Shown here piece by piece: positions 33,701-44,216 of a stretch of DNA of 64,000 nucleotides. How positions within the stretch are numbered: position 1 is the stretch's first letter; each line of letters starts with the position of its first letter. The position numbers and the translations under genes were made by a program. Source of the DNA: Rostratula benghalensis. Taxonomy: Eukaryota; Chordata; Aves; Charadriiformes; Rostratulidae. A model generated the notes under the pieces. That model was not told the DNA's origin and ran no database searches. It was given only the letters and a program-made list of their open reading frames with translations. The DNA is taken from positions 1,656,215 through 1,720,214 of the forward strand of contig VXAI01000018.1 of NCBI GenBank assembly GCA_013399305.1. The letters are read 5' to 3'.

Positions 33701-36700
33701 ACTTAGGCTAAGCATGTAGTCTGCACCCTGGCTTAGACTGAACTAAGGATTCGCTGTGGAAACTTCCAAATTTAGCACCTGCTTCCTTCCTGCTGCTTCA
33801 CCAAAACATTGTTAATTGGCAAAGTCAAAACCAACACTAAACAGCAACAAAAATGCACAAAATGTTGTGCTACTCACCTCTTGTATCTCCAGCTGCCTCT
33901 TCTGTTTTGCTGACTTCCTCGGCCACCCTGTGACCCTCGGCCTGCCCTCCCTTGCCTGTTATACCTGTCAACCTCTTCATAGTCCTCTCCACCTATAACA
34001 CCTGAACAGGAGGGAGGGTTGATTACTCTCAAAGTTAGTTCTTTAATCTGGGCATCATGCTAAGCCTGAAGAAAGCAAAGATATACCAGCAGAAACAAGT
34101 CTAATTTGATTTCTGTCTGATAATTAATTAGTCTGTATAGCCTTGCTGCATTAAAATACATTTTGCAGTATAAGGATTCAATGTATTGTAACCTGTGATG
34201 TGAGTTTTGAGTAATTTTGAATTTATGTAGGAGATCTTTACATAGAGGCCTACACAGCAGAGAAGTTCCTATGTATGTCAATCTCTGCACTCCTAATTGG
34301 ATACGCTACTCTGGTCTCATGTTTCATGTTCATTACTGCTTTGTACTAATTGCAATCCAAATCATTCACATAATTATACACTGGAAAAGAAAGTCAGCAG
34401 TTTTTAATGATGATACACAATTTCAGAATATACATACATGGGAGAAAAAAAATAAAAATTGTAAAACAACTTAGCAGGAAGAGACCTATGGGTGTCATCT
34501 GCTCTACCACCTCGCTCTGAGCAAGGCCAACCCTGAAACTACATTAGGTAGCCCAGAGTCCTGTCCACTCAAGTTCTGATTATCTTCAAGGACAAACTAC
34601 AACCTGTCAGGGTCCTGGCTCCAGGGCTCGTCTACCCTCTTTGTAAAGAACTTTTTCCTGGCTAGGCCTCCAGATGTTCTTGAAAACCCTCAAAGCAGTA
34701 AGAATGACTATGTTTCCATCCACACTTACCCTCGTTCCTCCTCTGGTGCCTGGGAGCGTAGTTAAACTGAAGGTCTATCTGCCGGTTCTGCCTGGCCTCT
34801 GCCCTGTTCTTGCTGTGGAAGGCTGTTTTGTGTGCTTTATAATCTATTTCCGTGCGGAAAGCGTGGGTAAACTGTTCTGTGCTGCACCGACCCTCTTCAC
34901 AAAGGAAGTGCTTTTCGCGGAAGTGTTCACGAAGGTATTCGTAATCACTGCAAAGAGAGAAGAGGCTGAGCTGCAACCTTCCCAACTTACCTTACTAATG
35001 CCTACTCTCAGAAGATGAAGTGAAGACAAGCCCAGGTGGTTGGTTTCTTTCTTTACCCCCAGGCAAGCTTTCCAGCTGAAGCCACTTGTGTGCAGTCACC
35101 ATAGCCCTTAATGCACAGCCCCAGATGTCAAACTAAACCTACTGCCTGACCCTCATCACATCCAGCTGTACATAAGGCATGTATTTCATAAAAGAAATTT
35201 TACTTCTATCTGCTTTGCACAATGAACTTTGGAGTATTAAGTCAACACACTAGACATCTGCTGTTCATGCTGCAAAATGTAACTTCTAGCATTTAACATT
35301 AACTAGACAGAAAGTGATTATTGTGTCTGTTGGTTTGAGGAGCAAGGGAGATGCAGCCAACCTGCTCACATCCTTGCCCTCTGTCTTCAAGCACTACCTT
35401 CCCCAAAATTCAAAGCAGACTCAAACATTTTTTTTCCCCCTCAAAACGTAAGCTACAGAAGCAGAAATAAACTGCTTTCACAAACCTGTAGTATTCCTGA
35501 GCACCATCAGAGTCACAGAAATGACAAAAATAATGATCTCGTCTTAGATGTTTCAGTAACTCATCATTATCCAAGTAACGCTCGTCACAAAATTTACACA
35601 GGGGATGTCCCCGGTGAGAGGTGTCATCTGGATCTCCATGGATTCGATGACGGGCGAGGTCCTTACGAGAATACCATTTCCGTTCATAAGTAAAAATCTG
35701 AAGAAAAAAATAAAATACAGGTGTGTATTACTTCTGGTGAACAGGGAACAAGCTGGAATAAACCAGGCTGCACACAACTTGTTCGTTCGTAGGAGTGGAG
35801 GATTTGCTTCTGAAAGATGCAACCTGACAACCAACAGCTAAAATTTTCAGTGAATAGGAAACAAGATTCAAGTGATAGATCTGAATTAAATCTAACTTGG
35901 GTTTCACTCAGTTTGGGCGCCGGAAGCAGATCTAATCCACCCTCTTCCCTCTGACACTTTTGGGGGCGTATTAACATGATGCAATGAACTTTAATGCAAT
36001 CTCCGGTGGGAAAAAATCCTAAATATGTATTCATGAACACACAGGTTTTGCATACTCAAACTAAAAAAAGCTCATAAACCACAAGTGAACTGTTTTGCTT
36101 TCCTCAGACAGCAACTACCCCAGGATAGCTACACACACAGAATACAGTTCAGAGAACAAACTTTGCATTATAAGCCAATCTTCTGTCCCTACTACCATGT
36201 GAGCTATTTTGGTAGGAAGAGTTCTGAAGATGCCAGCCCTGAGAACAGAATATCTTTTATTTCTTGCCTAGACAAGGAGCATTAACTCATTCTGGGAACA
36301 GGTTCCTTTGGCTTATAGCTAGGGTTGATTAACTGAAGCTTCTGCAAATCTAAGAACTTCTTTTCAGTGGGTATTAGTAATATGGAACCTTGTTTCTGGG
36401 AAATAAAAATCTCTGCAGTGTTCAGAAATTAAAACCCAGCAAATTCTATTATTGTTTGTGAATTCTCTGGATGAGACAGTAACAAACAAGTTCCTGTAGT
36501 GCTGGCTACTTAACCTGACTGTGGAAACACCTCTTTACTAGAGCTCAGAGGATACAGTGACCAAAAGAAGCGGCCCTGGCTTCCCCTGACTACTCCTTTG
36601 AAGTATGCATAAAGTTGGCATAAACCAACTGGCACTACAGGATAAGTATCAAACCAGAGAATTGCATTTAATTGCTTTCAGAGAAAACCTACACACATAA

Positions 36701-39700
36701 GAAACCATGTAAAAATACATGTTCATGCACTGAATTTTCTCCTACAGCAAGGAACGCTGACAGCTATTAGACACAGAGGTCAGCAGCCCCAGAATTCATT
36801 TACCAGCAACTGCTGATTTTGTCTAATGCGTAATTCAGAAACACAAAACCCATTCTAGCTCTAGGGAAAGGCAGAATTCTGACTCTCAGACTGTGAAAAA
36901 GCATGGCCTGACATAACAACAGCCCTTCCAAGTGAAATTTGGATGGGATTAAAAAATTAATACATAAATGATGGTGGTGATGGTAAGATGAGCAGTTTTA
37001 AGGCTTAATACACATCACCTTTTCAGAAATAGACAACTCAGCTTTCCAGTAACTGGTCTTATCTTTAGCAGGTTTTAAAATACATTTTAAAACAGGCCCT
37101 GTTAACATTCCACACGTGTACATCAAAAACAGGGGACCTGAATTGCAGGCAGTAGTGAGTTTCATTTTCCAGACAAGTCAACAAGACACAGGATACTTGC
37201 TCTGAACAAACATGGTTTCGGCTGGGATGAAGCTGACTTTCTCACTAGCAGCTGCTACAGTGCTGCATTTTGGATTTGGGGTGGAAATAGTGTTGGTAAA
37301 ACACTAATATTTTGGGTTGTTGCTAAGCAATCAAGGCCTTTTCTGCTCCTCACATCGCTCTGCCGGTGTGCAGGCTGGGGGGCACCAGAAACTGGGAGGA
37401 GACACAGCCAGGAAAGCTGATCCCAAATAACCAAAGAAATATTCCACGCCATATGATGTCATGCTCAGAATATAAAGCTGGGGGAAGGAGGCAGAAGACA
37501 GAGACATTCGAAGTCACGGTGCTTGTGTACCCAAGTAGATGTTACACGTGATGGAGCCCTGCTTTCCTGGGGATGGTTGAACATCTGCCTGCCCACGGGA
37601 AGCGGAGAATGCACTCCTTGTTTTGCTTTCCTTGTACCTGTGGCTTTCGCTCTACCTATTAAACTGCCTTTATCTCAACCCAAGAGTTTGTCTCCTCACT
37701 TTTCCAATTCTCTCCCCCATCCAAACCTGGGGACACTGGGGGTGTTGAGTGCACAGCTGAGTGGCTCTACTTGCAGGCTGGGGTCAAACCATGACAACAA
37801 ATAAACAAGATAATGAAATGTAATTATATGTCATTAAACCCGGAAGATGGATTCTCATCCTGTACACTATGCAACTGTAAATGCTAAGTTGACTCTGATC
37901 TGAGAAATAAATCCATCACTCCACGATGCATTCTGCTTTCTGAACTGGCACCACTTATTTTCTAAAGTTACAGTTTTAGCTTGTAAAGTCATTAAGAGTA
38001 TAAGTCTTAATAGATTTCAAATCTCAACCATAACAGTTGTAACAAAGTCTGCCTGTGACTCAGGATTAACTTCCTATCAGACAGTTAGGGTTTGGTATTT
38101 ACACACGTTGTGGCAGAGGAGCTGACATCAGATGGTTATTAATCTGGTCGAGCTCAATTTAAAATATAATCCACCAGGAACCTTCAGGCCTTCTTCATTA
38201 ATCAGTTTATGGAAGAAGAAAGACTTAAAGCAACTGGCCTCACTGCTGATAGACAGAGAAAACTTAAAAACCCCCACAAATCTGTGCTGTTCAGCTACCC
38301 CCTTCTTCCCACCTCCCCAAGGACTCTTGCAGGTCATATTAGGAAGAAGCTCCCCCCTTCCTACACATCAAGACATATAACCGGCTCACCTTTAAGTGTT
38401 TAACACAGAGTTTGCAACAGAAGAGTTCATGCTGCTTCCTCATGTGCTGTTCCAGATCTGCAAAGGTATTGAATGGCTTTGCATCTGGACACAAAGGGCA
38501 TTCATGCTGCAGCAGCTTCCTGAGGGAAAAGAAAGATTTCCTAAAAATTATCTGATTCCTTCTCAGCAACCCGATACCTTTATCGCAAAACAAACGTTCT
38601 GTCAGTGGCAGAAGGCTGTATTTTTATAACTCCCCCAGCAATTTGTAATGAGGTTAGCATCCTGCTTACTCCAGGAATACTTTGTCATCTGTCAGGAGCT
38701 GCACAAAACTGAATTACACAGGGGCTTCAACTGTAAGAGAAGAGCTAAACACTCAAAGTGTAAAATTTTGAGTGCAATGTAACACATCCATGCAACAAAC
38801 CCCTTGCTTATTGAAGATTCAGCTGATATTGCAATATTCTCATGCAATTTAATTACACTTTCTGTCAGAAACTGAAGAATACAGTGGGGGAGATAAAAAA
38901 GTTCTAATAGAAAAAGGTGGGGGGTGGGGGGAATAAAACAAACAAAACCCCCCCAATGATTCCCAATATGAGCTGAGGACTGGTCTCAGTGGGTGACCCC
39001 ACTCCCTCGCACTTGATTGCTGCTCACAGAACTGTAAATCTCAGCAACTCTCCAAAAACTGTATCACCAAAAGCAGTTCCCAGAACTGGTGTGTAATTGA
39101 ACAGAACTTGCTTCCAACTGACTCTGCTCCCTAAACCCATATTAGTGGAATTGGGCAATGAAGTAATACAAAAACGACATTCTTAGCCCAAATCAAGTTG
39201 GATATAATGCACAATTCCCCAAGAAAAATGTACCATTGCCTACATAGTTTCATCTTTTCTCACTCTTTTGTCCTTTTAACTACTTTCAATTATCTTAAAG
39301 TCTCTCAATTAAGCACATTATGAAAAATATTTTTAGAACATTATGCTGATGCTGTGAATTTATTAAGCACTGGGGTTTTTTTACTTCACCCTTTTTCTCT
39401 CCCATTTAGAATCAAGATTGTTGTGGGCAGACAAGGTCACTCTTCTTTTCATACTGGTTTTGCTTAGTCCCTATGCAGCACAGCAATAAATACAATTATG
39501 ACAGTAACTCAAGTCTTTACCAATTTCCAGAGCAGGGACACAATGAACAAAAAGCCTTTCAGCAAGTTTACTGTCGATAAAGACGCAAAATGCAACTTTT
39601 ACTTTAAAAAAAGCAACGCTTCTGTGTTATGCATTGGTGAATCCAACACTCCTGCCTTGAGGAGTTGCTCCCTTGGCTGATTGGGGTACTGAGAGCTCAC

Positions 39701-42700
39701 ACCAACTGTGCTGCTCCAGCCTCTTGTGCTACCAAAGCCACCTGCACTTCACAGTGACCAATGTACACAAGGCAGCAGCCACTCTGTGCCCACAGAACAA
39801 AACCATGCAGTTGCACCAAAGCACACATTTCCTGCCACATCACACAGATAAAGAACACGCTGGATGTGTTACAGAAAGGATTCCAGTACCTACCTGTACA
39901 GTGCATAAACTTCTCCATCCATAAAATAAATGTCATATTTCTTCTCATGCTGCAACTGGTTAAGTGCTATCGTGGAGAAAGACGTAAGCTTCCGTCCGAA
40001 GACAACCTGCAGGCAACACAACCCAAGAATCAGTGAGAGCACACACAGGTTTTGGGATTCCAGTCAAATTCCTCGGCACAAACTTTGTTTGCCAGGGAAC
40101 CTGCCACAGCCTGGGGCTTGGACAACACTTGCAGAGCTCTGTGTCAGTCCCAGCTGCTCATCACCACCCCCCAGTTACTGCCACCACAGCTGCCAGCAAA
40201 GTGTCTGCTCCTTATCAGCGTCGAGCAAGTGAGCCAGCTTAGACAAAGGTGGATCAGACCAACCCAGTCTTTGGATTTTGGACTGGATTAGCAAACTCTT
40301 TTATGGTATGCTTTGCTACCACAGCTGTACTACGAGTAAAAATCTTCAACCAATTCGACCCTTTCTGCACCAAATGCCTGTCAAGAGCCTTGCACTCAGC
40401 TCCCTCCTGTCTCCTGGTAGCGGATCACATAGAAACCTAGAGTCTGTAAGCAAACAGTGACAGTACTTGGAGTCTGACTGGGAAACCACTGTTTTTCTTT
40501 CCCCAACTACCAGGAAAGCAAGAAATAAAATACTACATCACTTCCCAAGTTATTTGTACCACATACCACTTCTAAAGGAACATGCTTGCTCACAGCTGCT
40601 CCTGCTGACCTCCAAGCAGCCTGGGTCTCACACAGCAGCCTTCTTCAGAAGCCACCTACTACCAGTCTGCTCCAGCACACATTCACAGTTTGAGAAGTGC
40701 TGGGGTAGCAACAACATTTATGGAACAGCTGAAGTTACCTGAACCAGCTCAGAAAGGCTGAGACACAAACACAGTAATCACCTGTTCATCAAGAAATACT
40801 TACAACCTTAACAAACCCATTCAATTATATAATACACATCTAGTTTAGTCTTCTTAAATCACTCCTCTTCCTTTGTTGGGGTGAAATACCATGGAATAAG
40901 TATTTTCTGTCTAGTTTGGAAATTTGGGTTGGTTTTTTTTTTTTAATGCTTTCTGTACAGTGAAGTTACTGTTAAATTAAACTTGTATTCTCTTTATTTT
41001 AAGCTTACTATTTCATCAGCTTAGGTATATTTTTTGGTTTTGATTAAGTTGTTGGATAAGTGACAACTACATCTAACTCCAATTATTTAAAAGAAATTCA
41101 TTTCTGTGAAATTGCATTGACACTTCAGCCCAGTTCAAAGTGAGTTCTAGGAGAGGAATGGACTGCTGAAAAGTAGATTTTACCACAGGAGTCCAACGCA
41201 ATTTCCTACAACCATTCCAAGAACAATCTCACAGAATATATATGACACACTGATAGATCCTCCAAGTCTCAACCAAGTAAACGCCAGGGTTAGTTTACAG
41301 GTCAATAAGTAATCCTTCCTAACTTCACTTAGACAATTATGCATCACTAAAAGCACATATTACCATAACAAGTATATCCTGCTTTCTCCTCCATCATGTC
41401 CTGGGCTGCCACTCATCTTCACAGTTCTATTTCCTTGTATATTTTGCTGTGACACTTACTATTTCAGTCTATACTACCCTGTATGACACCAGCTGAGATT
41501 TGGTAGTGCTGGACTTGCCTCTGCTAATTCCACACACGCTATGTAAATTAAGAGACCCAGTTTTAGGTCCCTAGTATATGTTCAATTCACTCAACAGCAG
41601 TTTTGATGTGATTTATGCACCTCAGTATTTTTTTTGTCTTTCCTTGGGGCTTGTGGGTGAACAAGCAGAACAGTATTATAAGTGGCACTTAAAGACAAGG
41701 GGGAGGAGAAAAAAAGAGCTCAGCTATCAAAAATGGCCTCTCAGTCAATTATAATAAAAGGATCATCTTAAACAGTTAATAAATGAAGGAGAAAGATGGC
41801 TGAACAAACCAAAGTTCAGGCCACATAACACAGTAATATTACAGAACTGAACAGCCCTTAAGATTAACAATCCATTTGTGACCCTGAGACAAGAAGGTTT
41901 AAGGAGGAAGAGTGACATCACAGCTCGGTTCTTCCTAAGGCAGGAGAAACAGAGCAGCAGCTCCTCAGAGGATGGTAAGAGATAAAATTACTTTCGTAGA
42001 GTCTCTTTCTGTACACAGAGGCTACTCGTGTGCCAGTAAGCTCAGTCTAAAAACCACAGCGACCTTTCTGGCCTCCACAAAGTCTGAGGGTCTTCAGCAC
42101 AAGGCCTAAGATCTTCAATCCCTCCAACCACTAGAACAGTTTGAAAAGCAACCAAAGCAAACAGTTTAGTTGAGGCTGGGAGCTCTCCCCCTGGCCAAAG
42201 GAGAGCCCCCTCCCTCTAATATATTTGTTTTATTTCATTTCCTAAACAATCTCAGCATATTTCTTTCAGTACTAATTGTTTTCTTCTTAAAGTTGTTTGG
42301 GTTTTTTTGTTGGGTTTTTTTTTTTTTTCCCCCCTTGCATCAGTTCTGCAAAAACAAGTTAAGGTATGAGTATTTGTTTCTGTGAACAACCTTGAAGAAC
42401 TTTTCTTCCCACAGCTCACCCCTGCATGGAACCCTTGGCTCCGTCCCCGCAGCTGAGCCACAGCATCAGAGCCACCTCCCCCGAGCTCTGCAACTGGGCC
42501 TGTGTCAGCAGGCCACGAGGAAAATAGAAGTCTACCAGAAAAAAAATATTAATAAATTAAAACTGAGGGGAAATTACTTTTAAAGCACACACCCAGGAGA
42601 TGGCTCACGCTAACAGGAACTGAGGGCAAAGGCAGAATGGTGTGCTGTCACACAAGGCATGAGCAAGCCCTGGAAGAATATAAAACACACTCTCCCCCAC

Positions 42701-43247
42701 GCTTATGGTAGAGTCATCCGAGATCATGCAATACCAACTCTGGAAAGCAAGCCCTGGTGATTAAAAAAAAAAACCAAGACCCAAAACCCAACCACCCTTT
42801 AAACTTCATTTCCTTTATATTTTGTTTCCAGCACACACTCCCTCCCACCCTCTGATCGGCACTCGCCCCACTCGCCTGGGGGAGGCTCCCCCGCCCCGGC
42901 TCCACTCAGCAGATTCCACGTTACCCCATGGCCCGGCCCGGCCCGGCCCAACGCCCCACTCCCCCCGGCAGCCGGCCCGAACCCAGCCCCGCGGGACGCT
43001 GACAGACCCCGGCCGGGGGCGCCTGTCCCGGCCTCACCTGGCCCAGCTCCTCCCGGCACACCGCGCAGTACCGCACGCCGCACAGCGCCCGCATCCGCAC
43101 CGAGCACCGGTAACAGATAGGGTGGTCGCAGCGACCCAGGGCCACCACCTCCAGCTCCCCGCAGCACAGCACGCACGACCCGTCTGCGGGCCCTGCCGCC
43201 GCCGCCGCCGCCGCCGCGCCGGAGGCCGAAGAGGCCGAGGCGGCCAT
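27382..43247 (-). CDS. ZNF598: ZNF598, E3 ubiquitin-protein ligase and collided-ribosome sensor (complete, 12 coding exons)
   Basis: Joining 43038-43247, 39894-40006, 38390-38519, 35486-35697, 34730-34947, 33878-34001, 32649-32830, 31313-31385, 29958-30721, 28829-28964, 28006-28150 and 27382-27729 gives 2655 bases in one frame: 884 aa plus stop (human about 904). Family role: the ligase recognises stalled disomes, ubiquitinates 40S proteins eS10 and uS10, and with GIGYF2-4EHP represses translation. Seen: C3HC4 RING at residues 25-64 (Cys25, 28, 40, His42, Cys45, 48, 61, 64). C2H2 fingers use Cys115/118-His133/138, Cys143/146-His168, Cys185/188-His201/206, Cys209/212-His230/235 and Cys238/243-His261/266. 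An RG-rich stretch (about 310-336) and an acidic, Ser/Pro-rich disordered region follow. PPPPG motifs (672-676, 687-691, with PPPG at 699-702) are of the type bound by GYF domains. The C-terminal region (721-884) contains YLIPENF and CPTCKQVL. All introns are GT-AG. The start ATG is in a strong context (GCCGCCATGG). Confidence 0.97.
28006..28150 (-). CDS. ZNF598: ZNF598 coding exon 11
   Basis: Acceptor ACACAG, donor GTGAGT. It completes Glu721 and encodes PKSSHGSYLIPENFQQRN, then IQLIQSIKEFLQSD and FKTHSGQFRQ, the conserved helical C-terminal domain. It ends in phase 0 at Gln769. Confidence 0.95.
28829..28964 (-). CDS. ZNF598: ZNF598 coding exon 10 (proline motifs)
   Basis: Acceptor CTTTTAG, donor GTAAGT. 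It encodes GFNTVVLLKSPPPPPGLSVP and SKPPPGFAVIPSTK. The two complete Pro-Gly-hydrophobic motifs here, with the one formed across the exon 9/10 junction, fit GYF-domain ligands and hence GIGYF1/2 binding (family knowledge). Confidence 0.95.
29958..30721 (-). CDS. ZNF598: ZNF598 coding exon 9 (large disordered region)
   Basis: Acceptor TCTCACAG, donor GTAAGC. It encodes residues 421-675: KEEDFPSLSS, QEEDFPALVS, a Ser/Lys/Asn-rich stretch, SKKKKLGVEKQ, ALQAPER, VVNGHSEKS, TPKEPPGLKKP, QEDFPALGSS and RMPPPP. The last proline run is completed to PPPPGF by exon 10. The length and motif order match mammalian ZNF598. Confidence 0.96.
31313..31385 (-). CDS. ZNF598: ZNF598 coding exon 8 (73 bp; acceptor ambiguous)
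   Basis: Donor GTAAGT after 31313. Two acceptors six bases apart keep the frame: AAAAG before 31385, giving EAAANGALSQDDFPAIG, or AAGCAG before 31379, omitting two residues. CAG is the better consensus; the AAG form keeps a Glu seen in the human protein as I recall it. The exon encodes an acidic-FPAI motif related to those in exons 9 and 12. Being 73 bp, its skipping would shift the frame. Confidence 0.82.
32649..32830 (-). CDS. ZNF598: ZNF598 coding exon 7 (charged linker)
   Basis: Acceptor CCTGTAG, donor GTTAGT. It encodes EEEDRDVAAAVRASVAAKRQ, then a Lys/Glu/Asp-rich stretch and LGPKRLPRSSNDV. The REEEDR-VAAAVRASVAA core matches the mammalian protein. It ends one base into a codon. Confidence 0.93.
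33878..34001 (-). CDS. ZNF598: ZNF598 coding exon 6 (RG-rich linker)
   Basis: Acceptor GTTCAG, donor GTGAGT. It encodes GGEDYEEVDRYNRQGRAGRG, then SQGGRGSQQNRRGSWRYK. The Arg/Gly-rich run is a plausible RNA-binding or arginine-methylation segment (inference from composition). Confidence 0.94.
34475..34682 (-). mobile_element. Degenerate CR1 fragment in ZNF598 intron 5
   Basis: The plus strand shows diverged complement of CR1: 'gaagagacctatgggtgtca', 'gagcaaggccaaccctgaaa', 'tcaaggacaaactacaacct', 'tttgtaaagaactttttcct'. The order fits an old CR1 copy sense to ZNF598. The 3' tail is not clearly preserved. Confidence 0.65.
34730..34947 (-). CDS. ZNF598: ZNF598 coding exon 5 (fingers 4-5)
   Basis: Acceptor TTTGCAG, donor GTAAGT. 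It completes Ser222 and encodes residues to Glu294: DYEYLREHFREKH (end of finger 4), FLCEEGRC with AHKTAFH (finger 5), then AEARQNRQIDLQF and APRHQRRNE. It ends one base into Gly295. Confidence 0.95.
35486..35697 (-). CDS. ZNF598: ZNF598 coding exon 4 (fingers 2-4)
   Basis: Acceptor TTCTTCAG; donor GTTTGT, the weakest donor of the gene. Residues 152-221 hold RKDLARHRIHG (end of finger 2), HPLCKFCDERY with LLKHLRRDH (finger 3) and YFCHFCDSDG (start of finger 4). It ends two bases into Ser222. Confidence 0.95.
37211..37796 (+). mobile_element. Solo LTR of an avian endogenous retrovirus (ERVL-like)
   Basis: A 586-bp non-coding LTR flanked by a perfect 5-bp duplication ACAAA (37206-37210 and 37797-37801). 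It has a TATA box (37471-37476), a CRE-like TGATGTCA shortly upstream (37454-37461), an ATTAAA poly(A) signal (37658-37663), a T/C-rich end and a terminal CA. I recognise the type from bird genomes, where it is common. The 5-bp duplication fits class III (ERVL) elements; class K gives 6 bp. No internal gag, pol or env sequence is present, so it is a recombination-derived solo LTR. It lies antisense in ZNF598 intron 3. Its first two bases are CA where TG is expected, so it is somewhat decayed. Confidence 0.85.
38390..38519 (-). CDS. ZNF598: ZNF598 coding exon 3 (zinc finger 1, start of finger 2)
   Basis: Acceptor CCTCAG, donor GTGAGC. Residues 108-151 contain HECPLC and DLEQHMRKQH (finger 1), then FCCKLC opening finger 2. 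It ends in phase 0 at Lys151. Confidence 0.95.
38520..43037 (-). other. ZNF598: ZNF598 introns 2 and 1
   Basis: Intron 2 (38520-39893) and intron 1 (40007-43037) are AT-rich with no recognisable exon or transposon. There are short homopolymer runs (for example T-rich at 42301-42332). The 3-kb first intron begins inside the CpG island and would be the natural place for intronic promoter elements, but I identify no specific site. Confidence 0.75.
39894..40006 (-). CDS. ZNF598: ZNF598 coding exon 2
   Basis: Acceptor TGCAG before 40006; donor GTAGGT after 39894. It encodes residues 71-107 with VVFGRKL and QLQHEKKYDIYFMDGEVYAL, the linker between the RING and the zinc fingers, nearly identical to the mammalian sequence I recall. 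It ends two bases into an Arg codon. Confidence 0.95.
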
Positions 43248-43600
43248 GGCGGCGCCGACCCGCCGCGGCCTAGGCCCCGCACCGCCTAGCAACCGCCCGC
43301 ACCATCGAGAGGCGGCCTAGAGCGCCGCCCGCACCGGCACGCGACTCTCCGCCCGCCTCCCGACCATAGAGATCCACCCTCGCCGGTCCCTGCCGCGGCC
43401 ACCATCGAGTCTTCCCGCCTAGAGCGGCGCCTCGCGCCCCGAAGTGCCCTCCCCCACCACCGCCAGGCGCCACGCCCGCCTCACGTCACCCCGCGTCCGC
43501 AGCCCAGAGCGGCCGCCCCTGCGGGCCTGTGGCCGCAGAGAAGGGCTTCCCGGAGCGCCCAGGTGCGGAGTCTCTCTTCCTGCCCCTTGCTGGTCTCCCC
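42830..43600 (-). promoter_or_regulatory. ZNF598: CpG-island promoter of ZNF598
   Basis: Dense CpG dinucleotides surround the first coding exon and about 350 bases upstream, contrasting with the AT-rich intron. There is no TATA box at a plausible distance. An ATGGCGGC octamer (43246-43253, plus strand), the core of YY1 sites in housekeeping promoters, overlaps the palindromic CCATGG at the start codon. The transcription start is not determinable here. No convincing plus-strand gene begins in the island. Confidence 0.75.
43038..43247 (-). CDS. ZNF598: ZNF598 coding exon 1 (RING domain)
   Basis: ATG at 43247-43245 in a CpG island; donor GTGAGG after 43038; phase 0 end at Gln70. It encodes an alanine-rich N-terminus (eight consecutive Ala from a GCG/GCC repeat) and the whole RING finger: CVLC, then GRCDHPICYRC, then CAVC. 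The alanine run is shorter or differently arranged than I recall for human, so the N-terminal spacer is not conserved although the RING is. Confidence 0.96.
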
Positions 43601-43799
43601 TCAGGTAGAGGTGGCTCCTAGGAGCCATTTGGCGGCTTCTTACCCGGTAGCAGCTGAAGAAGGCCCCCGGGAGAGGCCGAGCAGTGCTGGGCGGCTCTGG
43701 CCTGTGTTGTGTGACCACGGGGCCTGCACCTCTGGGGAGCTGGAGACCCTGGTCTTGGAGAAACTGAGGGCCACAGGCTCCTGCGCTGACATCTCGGTC

Positions 43800-44016
43800 T
43801 GTGGGGAAACTGGGGACCCCAGGCCCCTGCCCTGGCACCCCTGTCTGTGGAGAGAGTGGGGACCCCAGGCCCTTGCCCTGGCACCCCTGTCTGTGGAGAG
43901 AGTGGGGACCCCAGGCCCTTGCCCTGGCACCTCTGGCTGTGGGGAAAGTGGGGACCCCAGGTCTCTGCCCTGGCATCCCGATCTGTGGGGAGACTGGGGA
44001 CCCCAGGCCCATCCCC
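43800..44016. repeat. 46-bp minisatellite, at least five copies, running into a gap
   Basis: Repeats begin at 43800, 43846, 43892, 43938 and 43984, an exact 46-base spacing, each with TGTGG, a purine stretch, TGGGGACCCCAGG and a C-rich tail ending CCCTGGCA. A weaker copy precedes at about 43754. The period is not a multiple of three, so the long open frames here are artefacts of repetition. It lies about 550 bp upstream of the ZNF598 start. Confidence 0.93.
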
Positions 44017-44216
44017 NNNNNNNNNNNNNNNNNNNNNNNNNNNNNNNNNNNNNNNNNNNNNNNNNNNNNNNNNNNNNNNNNNNNNNNNNNNNNNNNNNNN
44101 NNNNNNNNNNNNNNNNNNNNNNNNNNNNNNNNNNNNNNNNNNNNNNNNNNNNNNNNNNNNNNNNNNNNNNNNNNNNNNNNNNNNNNNNNNNNNNNNNNNN
44201 NNNNNNNNNNNNNNNN
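44017..44216. other. Assembly gap, 200 N
   Basis: Undetermined bases flanked on the left by the 46-bp minisatellite and on the right by 'ggggccccaagcccatcccc', which is the same unit. The gap is therefore unresolved repeat, and its true length is unknown. Confidence 0.98.

Larger units (their letters stand above)
27730..34729 (-). other. ZNF598: ZNF598 introns 5-11
   Basis: Introns at 34002-34729, 32831-33877, 31386-32648, 30722-31312, 28965-29957, 28151-28828 and 27730-28005. All have GT-AG ends. Apart from the degenerate CR1 piece in intron 5, I see only ordinary AT-rich intronic sequence and no nested gene. Confidence 0.8.
34948..38389 (-). other. ZNF598: ZNF598 introns 4 and 3
   Basis: Intron 4 (34948-35485) and intron 3 (35698-38389) surround exon 4. 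Intron 3 contains the solo LTR at 37211-37796 in antisense orientation; the rest is unremarkable AT-rich sequence. Confidence 0.8.
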
